From Paenibacillus sp. HW567 (GTDB lineage: Bacteria; Bacillota; Bacilli; Paenibacillales; Paenibacillaceae): DNA of 64,000 bases. This document shows, in pieces, positions 1 through 8,867 of the stretch. The position numbers and the translations under genes are program-made. The notes beneath the pieces are model-generated. The model was not told the origin of the DNA. It did no database searches and worked only from the letters and a program-made list of their open reading frames with translations. How positions within the stretch are numbered: position 1 is the stretch's first letter; every line of letters begins with the position of its first letter. The DNA lies in the NCBI RefSeq assembly GCF_000374185.1, contig NZ_KB910518.1:5534874-5598873 (forward strand), written 5' to 3'.

Positions 1-1
1 T

Positions 2-1588
2 TATGATTACCTGGTAATCGGCACAGGCAGCAAGCCAACATTCTTCGGCATTCCGGGAGCCGAGGAGAATACCTTCTCCTTCTGGTCCTACGATGACGCG
101 GTTGCGCTCAAACGCCAAATTCGCGATATGTATACTCAAGCGGCCAAAGAAAAGAACCCTGCAGTACGCCGCGCAATGCTAACCTTTGTCATTATCGGTG
201 CCGGCTTCACTGGTGTCGAGCTGGTTGGGGAAATGGCTGAACAGCGTGAAGAGCTCTGCAAGGAATTCTTTATTGACCCGTCTGAAGTACGCCTGATCGT
301 GGCCGATATGGCTCCGAAGATTCTGCCAATCCTGCCGGATAAGCTGATTCAGAAGGCTGAGGCGCGTCTGCGCAAGCTGAAGGTCGAAATCGTGACCGGC
401 GCCAAGATCACCGAAGTTGGCGATGGCAGCGTGGCTCTCGGCGAGAAGAACATCGTCGATGCCAAGACTATTGTCTGGACCGCAGGTGTGGAAGGCTCCG
501 ATATCGTCGGCGGTCTTGAAGTACAGCAGCAAGGACGCAAACGGATCGTGACGAATGAGCATCTGGAAAGTGTTGACCACAAGAACGTGTACGTTGTAGG
601 GGACAACATCTTCTTCATTCCGGAAGGTGAGACCCGTCCGGTTCCGCAAATGGTTGAGAATGCTGAACAAGCTGCTCCAATCATCGCTAACAACATTGCC
701 GCTGACATTAGCGGTACAGCTAAGAAGGCATACAAGCCAGGCTTCCACGGTACGATGGTCTCCATCGGCAGCCGCTACGGCGTTGCCAACGTAGGTCTTC
801 CAGGCAAGCTCTTTATGCTCACTGGATTTATGGCTATGCTGTCCAAGCATTTTATCAATATGTTCTACCTGTCTCAAGTGGTAGGTTTTAACAAGGTATG
901 GACTTACATGATGCACGAGTTCTTCCATGTTGAAAACCGCAAGAGCTTTGTGGGCGGCTATTTCTCCAAACGCTCACCGAACTTCTGGCTGGTTCCGCTC
1001 CGTATGCTTCTCGGTGGTATGTGGTTATATGAAGGTATAGATAAGCTGAGAAAGATTTGGGTTGATCCGAATAAGATCTTCCTGATCCCTGCTGCTCCAT
1101 TTGCAACAGATGCTGCCTCTTCAGCCAGCGTTGCCGTGGATGCCGTTAAAACAACGGTAGATGCGCAGTCCGCAGCTTCGGCGGTGTCCACTGCCAAAGA
1201 AGCCGTATCGGCCTTGCCGGTTCCAGGCTTTGTCTATGACATTACCAACTGGTTCATGGATTTAATGTTCTACAACAACGACGGAAGTTATACCTTCCTG
1301 GCAAAATGGTTCCAAATCGGTATGGTCTGTGCCGAAATCGTCTTTGGTGTTATGCTTATCGTAGGTCTGTTCACAGCTCTTTCTTCCCTGGCGACCATAG
1401 CCATGGCCGTGATGATCTGGTCGACCAAGATGGCGGCTACCGAAATGCTCTGGTACGTTGGGGCGGCTATTGCCTGCATCGGCGGATCGGGCAGCGTGTT
1501 CGGTCTCGACTACTACGTTCTTCCTTGGCTGAAAAAGCAGTGGAAACGAATCCCGCTCGTGCGGCGATGGTATCTGTTTACCGACTGA
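2..1588 (+). CDS. Type II NADH dehydrogenase with C-terminal DoxX-like membrane domain (5' end outside window)
   Basis: Flavoprotein that oxidises NADH and reduces membrane quinone. The frame is open from base 2, so the N-terminus, with the first FAD-binding motif, lies before the window; 528 residues are visible. A second dinucleotide motif, IGAGFTGVELVGE, is encoded near 190-230, and the FAD-contacting VYVVGDN near 590. Normal NDH-2 enzymes end at about 400 residues. This one continues with a hydrophobic segment (about 985-1050), an Ala/Val/Ser-rich linker (1095-1225) and three more hydrophobic segments (1300-1550) resembling DoxX. A membrane-extended Ndh2 is the form found in Firmicute extracellular electron transfer loci, and the quinone genes downstream fit that. 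Family assignment is firm; the EET role is inferred. Confidence 0.85.
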   Translation, partial: YDYLVIGTGSKPTFFGIPGAEENTFSFWSYDDAVALKRQIRDMYTQAAKEKNPAVRRAMLTFVIIGAGFTGVELVGEMAEQREELCKEFFIDPSEVRLIVADMAPKILPILPDKLIQKAEARLRKLKVEIVTGAKITEVGDGSVALGEKNIVDAKTIVWTAGVEGSDIVGGLEVQQQGRKRIVTNEHLESVDHKNVYVVGDNIFFIPEGETRPVPQMVENAEQAAPIIANNIAADISGTAKKAYKPGFHGTMVSIGSRYGVANVGLPGKLFMLTGFMAMLSKHFINMFYLSQVVGFNKVWTYMMHEFFHVENRKSFVGGYFSKRSPNFWLVPLRMLLGGMWLYEGIDKLRKIWVDPNKIFLIPAAPFATDAASSASVAVDAVKTTVDAQSAASAVSTAKEAVSALPVPGFVYDITNWFMDLMFYNNDGSYTFLAKWFQIGMVCAEIVFGVMLIVGLFTALSSLATIAMAVMIWSTKMAATEMLWYVGAAIACIGGSGSVFGLDYYVLPWLKKQWKRIPLVRRWYLFTD

Positions 1589-1683
1589 CGATTCAGCGGT
1601 TGACTGTTCTGTACACCATGTAATTTATAATAGCAGTGACTTATGTGTTTCTTATGTTGCTGCAACTGAATATGTTGTTCTTA

Positions 1684-1714
1684 AGAGTAATGTGTCCCTG
1701 GGACACATTACTCT
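1684..1714. promoter_or_regulatory. Perfect 31-nt palindrome between ndh and the hepS-like gene
   Basis: Two 15-nt arms (AGAGTAATGTGTCCC and its exact complement) flank a single central T. The loop is too short and there is no T-run after it, so it does not look like a terminator. It sits about 110 nt upstream of the next gene's GTG start and could be a two-fold symmetric operator. The protein that would bind is unknown. Confidence 0.45.
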
Positions 1715-1823
1715 CCTTGTTTACCAAGGTGATTTAGCTGGTTTTTGTTTTCAATAATGGTTTTGTAGGGATAATCAAGGCTATGGTTTCTTCCGGCAAA
1801 ACCGACAAGAAGGAGAGAATCTT

Positions 1824-2273
1824 GTGAACAGAAAACTCATTGAAGATACCTTCCGGCTGCTTGAGGCTGAGATGTCACCCATCGCCGGAATTCAGTTGCA
1901 TCTCTCTCCGGCAGAATGTGAGCAGCTACTTTCGGTACTGGAACGCCATGATCTGGAATATGACCGCAAAATCCATTTGCTTGGCATTTATACCATTCTT
2001 ACTATGGCGGCTGGACGCCATATGGAATGTGTCCCACATCATCCTGACCTGACCCGCAACATTTTGGATGGAGATTATTTATACAGCTTTTATCTGCAGT
2101 TTGCGGTGAAATGCCGTGAGCTGGACCTCGTTGCCTATTTGGCACCCTCAATTAAAAAATTGCAAATCGCGCGGTCAAATGGAGACTTCTCGGAACAAAA
2201 CCCGGCGGCTGGGATTGAACAGTTCCTGATTCAAGAGCGCAGGCAGCGAAGCCGCACAAGCAAAGCCATTTGA
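1824..2273 (+). CDS. HepS-like (heptaprenyl diphosphate synthase component I-like) protein
   Basis: A 149-residue soluble protein. The GTG start at 1824 follows an AAGGAGAG site at 1809-1816. The stretch GDYLYSFYLQFAV resembles the conserved GDYL region of the small regulatory subunit of two-component heptaprenyl diphosphate synthase, and the gene directly precedes and overlaps the region of the catalytic subunit gene, as hepS and hepT usually cluster. It is much shorter than typical HepS (about 250 residues), so it may be a reduced or diverged form. The call rests mainly on position plus a weak motif. Confidence 0.5.
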   Translation: MNRKLIEDTFRLLEAEMSPIAGIQLHLSPAECEQLLSVLERHDLEYDRKIHLLGIYTILTMAAGRHMECVPHHPDLTRNILDGDYLYSFYLQFAVKCRELDLVAYLAPSIKKLQIARSNGDFSEQNPAAGIEQFLIQERRQRSRTSKAI

Positions 2274-2290
2274 CAGGTGGGAACTATACA

Positions 2291-3271
2291 ATGAAGCTCC
2301 ATGAAGCCTTAAATATAGACCTGAATGAAATTAACCTTGAAATTCAAAATCTTGTGGCCCGTGACAGAGATGTACCCAAAAAATCACAACTCGCACAGAG
2401 TATTCTGGAATTGACCGGCTCCGGCGGCAAACGGCTCCGTCCGCTCATGGTCATTGTTGGCAGCCGTTTCGGGCGCAAGTCCTCAAGCCGCCGAACTCTG
2501 CAATTGTCCGCTGCTGCTGAATTTATTCATGTGGCCTCATTAATTCATGATGATATTATTGACGATGCCGAGCTGCGGCGCAGCGCTCCGGCCCTGCACA
2601 CTAAGACCGGCGTCTTATCGGCAGTGCATATCGGCAACTATATGTCTGCCCGCATCATTGAGCTGCTCAGTAAATACACCGGAGACAAAAACCGCTACGT
2701 TCACGATTTATCCTCTGTAGCTACCGCCCAGCTTTGTCTTGGTGAATATCAGCAAATGGAGCATGCCTACGACTACAGCCTTACATTTGAGCAATACCTG
2801 GAGAAATCACGCAACAAAACGGCAATGCTGATGGCCACCTGCCTGCGGGTAGGCGCACTTTCCACCGACAGCACAGAGGAGACTGCTAATCTGCTTTATG
2901 CTTTTGGCGAGGCGCTTGGCATGTCTTTTCAAATCCAGGATGATTTGCTGGACTTCACCCAGTCTGCCGATGTGCTCGGCAAGCCCGCCGGCAGCGACCT
3001 GCGCCACGGGCAGGTTACACTCCCTGTCCTGTTCGCCCTTCAGGACCCCGAGCTGGCTCCAGCCATCCGTACAATCGGCCCCGCCTCCTCCGACGAAGAG
3101 GTTGCCCATGTGCTGAGCCTGATCAACCGCAGCGATGCTCTCGCCCGCACCGAAGGCGTCAGCCAGGACTATCTTGCGCAGGCCGCCGCCATTGTTGACC
3201 AGTTATCCAGCTACCCGGCACATGCCGACCTGGAGACACTGCTGCAGTATTTTGCCGGGCGTGACCGGTAA
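2291..3271 (+). CDS. hepT: Polyprenyl (heptaprenyl) diphosphate synthase, catalytic subunit
   Basis: Chain-elongating prenyltransferase that adds isopentenyl diphosphate units to make the menaquinone side chain. Both aspartate-rich motifs are present: DDIID at residues 87-91 and DDLLD at 217-221, with GGKRLRP at 46-52 for substrate binding. The 326 residues are normal for the family. An in-frame TTG lies at 2270, but the ATG at 2291 is preferred because AGGTGGG (2275-2281) is correctly spaced before it. It follows the HepS-like gene with almost no gap and ends in a strong terminator. In EET loci the equivalent gene is called dmkB. Confidence 0.88.
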   Translation: MKLHEALNIDLNEINLEIQNLVARDRDVPKKSQLAQSILELTGSGGKRLRPLMVIVGSRFGRKSSSRRTLQLSAAAEFIHVASLIHDDIIDDAELRRSAPALHTKTGVLSAVHIGNYMSARIIELLSKYTGDKNRYVHDLSSVATAQLCLGEYQQMEHAYDYSLTFEQYLEKSRNKTAMLMATCLRVGALSTDSTEETANLLYAFGEALGMSFQIQDDLLDFTQSADVLGKPAGSDLRHGQVTLPVLFALQDPELAPAIRTIGPASSDEEVAHVLSLINRSDALARTEGVSQDYLAQAAAIVDQLSSYPAHADLETLLQYFAGRDR

Positions 3272-3340
3272 GGGGGCTTAGTGGGGAGGAGACTAGCAAA
3301 CCTGCTATCGGCCTACGCGTTATCCTCAATAACGCGATAA

Positions 3341-3378
3341 GACGCAAAAAAGCTCCCAGTCGGGAGCTTTTTTGCGTC
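3341..3378. terminator. Bidirectional rho-independent terminator after hepT
   Basis: A perfect 17-bp stem (3341-3357 with 3362-3378) and a 4-nt loop, with a six-base A run in the left arm and a T run in the right arm, so it can act on either strand. Confidence 0.85.
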
Positions 3379-3836
3379 TTCAGGTGATTCGGAGGCTAAA
3401 CTAACGAACGCAGCGAAGCGCCCGTAAGTGAGTTTAGCTATGATGTTTAGCTCATTGTGTCTTGCTTTGGTCTTGCTTTGGTCTTGCTTGTCTTTTTACT
3501 TGCTTTCTTTCCGTTTCGGAAAGCAACCCCGCTTCAATCTCGGCCAACCGGCCTTGCTTGAAGGCCGCACTCCCCCGCCAGGAAAGCCGCGAAGCCAGCT
3601 TTCCGCGCCATGCCTGCCCACAGCTGCTGGGCAGGCATGTTGTCTTTTTGTTGTTAGCTAAGCAGGTTAGGACTTCACTGCGGGGAATTTTGGAACTGGA
3701 GGAGCGGTAGCGTCCGCCTTTATGTTTGGATTTCTACCGCGGACAGCGGAACAAAATCAGGAAATCCAAACATAACAGCGGCCGGAAGTCCAAACATTCC
3801 CCGGAGTGGAGCCTCTCCTAACCGCCCCCGCACACC
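3379..3836. repeat. Intergenic region with long inverted repeats and a dispersed repeat copy
   Basis: No convincing gene. A 14-bp perfect inverted repeat (3721-3734 with 3761-3774) encloses a CCGC/GCGG inner stem, so the DNA or its RNA can form a large hairpin. Bases 3774-3800 match 25 of 27 positions of the reverse complement of 30523-30549 in the nrdA-nrdB gap. GCTAAACT at 3395-3402 pairs with AGTTTAGC at 3431-3438. The two short open frames here are probably chance. Confidence 0.6.
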
Positions 3837-4721
3837 CTAGCTAACAACAAAATAATCAATCAGCGTGCACAGCAAAATCACCATACTGATGATTTGATTC
3901 AAATTATAAGAAGCCACCTTCATCATCCGCCGGTTATGAGGTCTGATGATCTTGTGCTCCGTCATCAGGAGCACGGTAGCAATGGCGATGCCCACCAGGT
4001 ACATCCAGCCCAGATCGCGCCAGAAGTACAGGAACAGCAGCAGCATAATCATAATGAAATGCAGCCCTTTGGAGATGCGCAGGGCGTTCTCCAGCCCGAA
4101 GAAGCTCGGGATCGACCAGAGGCCGTTCCGCCGGTCAAAGTCGATATCCTGGGTGCCGTAAATAATGTCAAAGCCGGCAATCCAGAGCATAACAACCGTA
4201 CCAATCACGAACGGAGTGAACGCAATGTTCCCCGTCACGGCAAACCAGGCGCCGATGGGTGCCGAAGCGATGACAAAGCCCAGGTACAAATGGCTGAGAA
4301 AGGTGAAGCGCTTCGTATAAGAGTAGCTGGAAATCAGGACAATGGCCACAGGAGACAGCAGCAGGCAGAGCAAATTAAGCATTCCGGAAGCGAAGATAAA
4401 CAGAGCATAGTTGATGATGATGAACAGGATGACTTCTTTTTCCACAAGCAGCCGCTGCGGCAGATGGCGATGTGCTGTACGCGGATTATTACCGTCAAAG
4501 GTCCGGTCAACCAGACGGTTAAAAGCATTCGCTCCGTTACGCGCGCCAATCAGCGCAATCAGCCCCCACAGCATCATATGGCCGGAAGGCCAGCCGCCTG
4601 CTGCCCATACCATCGAGATGATGGCGAAAGGCAGGGAAAACAGCGTGTGGGAGAACATCACCAGCTCACTGAACATTTTCAGCTTGAGCGCAGAGGTTTT
4701 GACCGCATTCAATATCGCCAT
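3837..4721 (-). CDS. UbiA-family polyprenyltransferase (menaquinone pathway; DmkA/MqnP-like)
   Basis: Integral membrane enzyme that attaches a polyprenyl chain to an aromatic quinone precursor. It has about eight hydrophobic segments, the first catalytic motif NRLVDRTFD (N68, D72, D76) and the second motif YGTQDIDFD in the middle. The ATG at 4721 is chosen because AAGGAAGA lies just before it; the longer frame to 4775 has a Cys-rich lead with no ribosome site. It starts two bases after the aminotransferase stop, so translation is probably coupled. The family includes UbiA, MenA-like and futalosine-pathway MqnP enzymes, and the substrate cannot be set from sequence. Its neighbours point to (demethyl)menaquinone. 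Confidence 0.8.
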   Translation of the reverse strand: MAILNAVKTSALKLKMFSELVMFSHTLFSLPFAIISMVWAAGGWPSGHMMLWGLIALIGARNGANAFNRLVDRTFDGNNPRTAHRHLPQRLLVEKEVILFIIINYALFIFASGMLNLLCLLLSPVAIVLISSYSYTKRFTFLSHLYLGFVIASAPIGAWFAVTGNIAFTPFVIGTVVMLWIAGFDIIYGTQDIDFDRRNGLWSIPSFFGLENALRISKGLHFIMIMLLLFLYFWRDLGWMYLVGIAIATVLLMTEHKIIRPHNRRMMKVASYNLNQIISMVILLCTLIDYFVVS

Positions 4722-4722
4722 A

Positions 4723-6021
4723 TCATTCTTCCTTTTCACTTGAAGCTTGCAGCAGCACCTCATGGAGCACTGCAATCATACCGTCAATATCCCCGGCGGT
4801 AACGACCAGCGGCGGCTGAAAGGCCAGTACATTGCGGCCCACGCCATTTTTACCAATCAGATACCCACGGTCCTTCATCTCTTCCAGCACAGCATCAGTC
4901 AGTTCTGCCGCTCCGGCTGCGTCTGCCGCCGTTAGCTCCGCTCCCAGCATCAGCCCGGTTCCGCGCACATCAGCAATCATTCCCGGGAACTGCTGCTGAA
5001 GCGACAGCAGCCCATTCTTCAGCCGTGCCCCAAGCTCAGCCGCACACTCCGGCAACTGTTCATCACGGATATAATCTAGCACGGCAAGTGCCGTCGCCGC
5101 CGACACGGGGTTGCCCCCGAAGGTCGAAGCGGAAGGACGGTTCAGTGAAGCCGCGATTTCATCTGTGGTCGCAAAAGCGGCTACCGGAACCCCGTTGCCC
5201 AGCGCTTTTGCCATGCTGATGATATCCGGCACCACGCCAAAATGTTCCATGGCAAACATTGTTCCCGTGCGTCCGTAGCCGGTCTGAATCTCGTCAGCAA
5301 TCAGCAGCACTCCGTATTGGTCCAGCAGCGTTTTAACCTCGCGGAAATAGGTGAGGGCAGGCATAATCATGCCCCCATTTCCCTGAATTGGCTCTACAAT
5401 CATTGCCGCGATAGTGTTCCCCTTCTCTTCCAGCACCCGCTTCAAGCTCTTCAGGGAAACCGCAGCAGCTTCTTCCAGGGTCAGCTCAGGATGGTAAGGA
5501 CGTTCAATGAAGGTTACATCCTCATCCAGATAGTTGTCCGTTCTCCACATTTGCAGTCCGGTTACACTCATCGTCAGATTGGTCCGCCCATGCAGGCCGC
5601 TCTCCAGCGCAATAAAGCCTTTGCGTCCGGTATGCATTCTGGCCAGCAGCAGTGCCCCCTCATTGGCCTCAGAGCCGCTGTTGACGAAGAAGCTCCGGCG
5701 CAGATTCCCTGGAAGCACCTCCTCCAGCCGTTCCGCCAGATCCACGTTGGGCTGTGTGAGATAGATCGTCGAGGTGTGCTGGAGCTGCTGAAGCTGCTCT
5801 ATCGTGCGCGCCGTAATAACCGGATTGCAATGACCACAGGCAACGACGGAGACTCCGGCGAAAAAGTCGGTATACCGCTTGCCATGTTCATCATAGATAA
5901 ATTGCATGCTTCCACGTACCAATTGCGGTGCATCCCGATAAAAGTGCGCTGTACACGGATAGAAGTATTGTTTTCTTTTGGCGGCAACCGCTGCTCTTCC
6001 GATGGTTTCTTGTTGCTTCAT
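4723..6021 (-). CDS. Class III pyridoxal-phosphate aminotransferase
   Basis: Fold-type I, class III aminotransferase of 432 residues. The PLP-binding lysine is K272 in ISMAKALGNG, the cofactor-stacking DE pair is D243-E244 (IADEIQTGYGRTG), and NSGSEANE at 114-121 is the phosphate-binding region. The family covers 4-aminobutyrate, ornithine and alanine-glyoxylate transaminases; this sequence alone does not settle the substrate. It is the first gene of a two-gene minus-strand unit with the UbiA-type enzyme. No known role in quinone synthesis explains the pairing, so it may be only co-transcription. Confidence 0.82.
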   Translation of the reverse strand: MKQQETIGRAAVAAKRKQYFYPCTAHFYRDAPQLVRGSMQFIYDEHGKRYTDFFAGVSVVACGHCNPVITARTIEQLQQLQHTSTIYLTQPNVDLAERLEEVLPGNLRRSFFVNSGSEANEGALLLARMHTGRKGFIALESGLHGRTNLTMSVTGLQMWRTDNYLDEDVTFIERPYHPELTLEEAAAVSLKSLKRVLEEKGNTIAAMIVEPIQGNGGMIMPALTYFREVKTLLDQYGVLLIADEIQTGYGRTGTMFAMEHFGVVPDIISMAKALGNGVPVAAFATTDEIAASLNRPSASTFGGNPVSAATALAVLDYIRDEQLPECAAELGARLKNGLLSLQQQFPGMIADVRGTGLMLGAELTAADAAGAAELTDAVLEEMKDRGYLIGKNGVGRNVLAFQPPLVVTAGDIDGMIAVLHEVLLQASSEKEE

Positions 6022-6129
6022 GATGGGTCCCCTCTCTTTCAGCCTATTTCTTTGTGAAAATAGTAACTTATCATATTACCACTTACCATTATTATACGCG
6101 CTAACCTAATCTTTTAAAATTTAAATATA

Positions 6130-8055
6130 TTAATTGAACTGCAAAGAACCTAAGGTATACCCCGCATACACAGGCTTCAGTCCGCCCAGCAGATCCTCTT
6201 GCCCACCCGAACCGTTAATCGCAGCCTGATACGCGGCAATGATTGTACGCAGCTCTTCTGTACTGTAAGTCGCACCTTCAATCCGGAAGCTGGAAATCCC
6301 CAATCCGCTCATTTCACTCAGCATAGGCAGGTAACAGAGCTCTTTGGAGAACAGCAGGTGACAGCGGCCAAATTGGTCACGGTAGACGGGATTTTCGCCT
6401 TTATCGGTTTTGAGCACCAGCACACTGTTGTTGACATACAGATTATCCTCTTCGCCAATCGGTTCCATAACCTCGGTATTCTCAAAGAGATCATGCTCCA
6501 TATACATCAGCGCCGGTGTACCATGTACAACGACCTCCAGCGGCAGCTCACAATGTGAGGTGAAGGCGGCAAAATGCTCCATCGTCATCTCCGGCGAGAC
6601 CGTAAGCTTCTCCAGCCCAAGTCCGGTATACAGTTCGGCAGCAAGGTGGTTATACACATTCAGATTGACATCGCCAATCATCGGATATCCTGTACCTCTG
6701 TAGCGGCGAATGGCTCCAAGGTTGGTAATCATCAGCCCGTCAATCGGCAGGCGTTCTCCGTTCAGCAGATGGTCATACTGGTCAAAATGCAGCTCCGTCA
6801 TCATCCGCGGCATCCCAAGGTACAGCTTCGTTTGGCCCTTAATGGCTCCAAGCTCCTTAATGTCCTGCTTCGTGAACGGCTGGTCCGGCTCAAATACATC
6901 TCCCGGCAGGTACAGGCTATCCACGCCCATCTCCAGCACTAACCGGGCTTGATCCATGTTATTGACCCGGACTGCCAGCTCCGGCTTGCCCTTCGGCGCA
7001 CGTTTGGCTTCTGCCAGTCGTTCACGCAGCTCCAGCACACGTTTCTCGGACAATTCACGTTCTGCAGTTGGCGTACTGAATACTTTGCCTGTGCTGTAGA
7101 ACTTGCCTGTACCCTCATACCGGCGGTTGATGTTCGACAGACCCGGTTTGCCAAAAGCATATGCCGTTGAAAAATCACGTTTCCGGTTCTTATGCAGCTC
7201 TTTGGAGTCCACCGTCCGGTCAAAACCCAGCGGATCATCAATATAACGGTCAAGGGCTGCGCCGTAGCTGTTGACCAGGGAGACCATGAATTCCTTGTCG
7301 CGCATCCGGCCTTCGATTTTGAAAGATGTAATGCCTGACTCGATCAGCTCGGGAAGATGCTCATACATGAACATATCCTTCACGGCGAGCGGGTACTCCG
7401 CAGGGAACACATAGCCGTCCCGTTTAATCCGGTAATCCCAGCGGCAAGGCTTCATGCATTTGCCCCGGTTGCTGCTCATGCCAAACACCTGGGAGCTGAA
7501 ATAGCAGTTCGCCCCGTGCACGGAGCACATATCGCCATGAATGAAATATTCCAGCTCCATCCCGCTTCTTTGCCCCAGCAGCTTTGCCGTCTGCAGATCC
7601 ATCTCCCGCGAGGTCACCACACGGGTAACTCCGAAATCGCGCAGCGCGTAGATCATCTCCAGATTATGCACATTCATCATGACCGAAGCATGAACGTGAA
7701 GGGTAAGCCCCATCTCCCGGATCAGCTCCAGCACAGCCATATCCTGAACAATCAGCGCATCGGGACGGGCACCATCAAGAAAACGCAGGTACTCTCTGGC
7801 TTCTTCCACATCTTCCTCGCTGAAAAGGTTGTTTACAGTGATATATACTTTTTTGTCCAAGCTATGGGCGATATCAATTGCCTCGATAATTTCTTCATGT
7901 GACAGATTATAGCCCTTGCGCATCATTCTCATATTCAGTACCGGGCCGCCAAAATATACAGCGTCACAAGCGGACTGAATCACCTCTTTAAAAATATCAA
8001 ACGTCCCGGCTGGCGCCAGAAGCTCGATTTCCTTACCGTTAAAATATCTTGCCAT
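6130..8055 (-). CDS. U32 family Fe-S protein (RlhA/TrhP-like)
   Basis: A 641-residue protein with two U32-type halves. The family was once called peptidase U32 but the studied members are 4Fe-4S proteins that drive prephenate-dependent hydroxylation of tRNA or 23S rRNA (TrhP, RlhA) or oxygen-independent ubiquinone hydroxylation (UbiU/UbiV). The four cluster cysteines are C177 (HGDMC), C184, C200 and C204 (NRGKCMKPCR). The length is nearer RlhA (about 650) than TrhP (about 450). It is followed 20 nt later by the ECF transporter genes on the other side of its start, so the group is probably not one transcript with them. Proteolysis is not assumed. Confidence 0.75.
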   Translation of the reverse strand: MARYFNGKEIELLAPAGTFDIFKEVIQSACDAVYFGGPVLNMRMMRKGYNLSHEEIIEAIDIAHSLDKKVYITVNNLFSEEDVEEAREYLRFLDGARPDALIVQDMAVLELIREMGLTLHVHASVMMNVHNLEMIYALRDFGVTRVVTSREMDLQTAKLLGQRSGMELEYFIHGDMCSVHGANCYFSSQVFGMSSNRGKCMKPCRWDYRIKRDGYVFPAEYPLAVKDMFMYEHLPELIESGITSFKIEGRMRDKEFMVSLVNSYGAALDRYIDDPLGFDRTVDSKELHKNRKRDFSTAYAFGKPGLSNINRRYEGTGKFYSTGKVFSTPTAERELSEKRVLELRERLAEAKRAPKGKPELAVRVNNMDQARLVLEMGVDSLYLPGDVFEPDQPFTKQDIKELGAIKGQTKLYLGMPRMMTELHFDQYDHLLNGERLPIDGLMITNLGAIRRYRGTGYPMIGDVNLNVYNHLAAELYTGLGLEKLTVSPEMTMEHFAAFTSHCELPLEVVVHGTPALMYMEHDLFENTEVMEPIGEEDNLYVNNSVLVLKTDKGENPVYRDQFGRCHLLFSKELCYLPMLSEMSGLGISSFRIEGATYSTEELRTIIAAYQAAINGSGGQEDLLGGLKPVYAGYTLGSLQFN

Positions 8056-8075
8056 TGTCAGTTCCCCCTAAAATT

Positions 8076-8867
8076 TCACAATAACGCCACTGCAACTCCC
8101 ATGATGACAAACATCGCTACAAAAACTGTATCGGCCCCGCCCCACCTTGGACGGTGATACCGGCTGCGCGGGGCATCCATGCGGAAGCCCCTGGCTTCCA
8201 TCGAGTAAATCAGGTCCTGAGCCCGCCGGAACGCGCTCGCAATCACCGGAACAAGCAGGGAAACGAGCATCCTCGCCTTCTCCTTCAAAGGCAGCTCCTT
8301 CAGATCCGCTCCCCTTGAGGCCTGGGCTTTCATGATAATCTGCGCTTCATCGAGAATCGTCGGAATGAACCGCAGGGCAATGCTGATCATCAGCGTAATC
8401 CGGTCCGGCGACAGCCCAAGGCGCTTGAACGGGGACAATATACCCTCTAGACCCTGATTCAGCTTGCCCGGAGTGGTCGTGAAGGTAAGCAGTGCCGTGA
8501 ACGTAATCAGGAACAGCATGCGGATAACTGAAAAAGTTGCCAGACGCAGGCCGCCCTCATGCAGCGAGAATGAGCCGACAGACCATATTGCATCCCCTTC
8601 CTTAACGGACAGGAGCTGCACAATGAAAATGAACAGCATCATATAACGCAAAGGCTTGGCCGCCTTGATGAAATATTTCAGCGGTATGCGTGTCGAAGCC
8701 ATCACCGCAATTGAGAATACAGCCAGCAGCGCCATCGCCGGCCACGAGTTCGACAGCAGAATGACGGCTACATACAGCATCATTCCTGTTAGCTTGGACC
8801 GGGCATCGAGCTTATGCACCCACGAGCCGGTCTCAATGCTGCGTCCCAGCAGCAGCCGCTCATTCAT
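8076..8867 (-). CDS. ecfT: ECF transporter transmembrane component EcfT
   Basis: Membrane scaffold of an energy-coupling factor transporter, which links two ATPases to substrate-binding S components for vitamins. The 263-residue protein has five to six hydrophobic segments and the two cytoplasmic Ala-Arg-Gly coupling signatures, QASRGAD and MEARGF. The ATG at 8867 overlaps the end of the ecfA2 gene; the longer frame to 8894 lies inside that gene. In many Bacillales these genes sit beside rplQ in the ribosomal protein region; here they sit beside EetA/EetB-like genes. Confidence 0.88.
   Translation of the reverse strand: MNERLLLGRSIETGSWVHKLDARSKLTGMMLYVAVILLSNSWPAMALLAVFSIAVMASTRIPLKYFIKAAKPLRYMMLFIFIVQLLSVKEGDAIWSVGSFSLHEGGLRLATFSVIRMLFLITFTALLTFTTTPGKLNQGLEGILSPFKRLGLSPDRITLMISIALRFIPTILDEAQIIMKAQASRGADLKELPLKEKARMLVSLLVPVIASAFRRAQDLIYSMEARGFRMDAPRSRYHRPRWGGADTVFVAMFVIMGVAVALL

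Noticed and set aside
1684..1714. Terminator after ndh
   Set aside because: The loop is one base and no T run follows, so it is listed as an operator candidate.
3428..3710. Two plus-strand frames after the hepT terminator
   Set aside because: They cross a repeat-bearing intergenic region, have skewed composition and no ribosome site.
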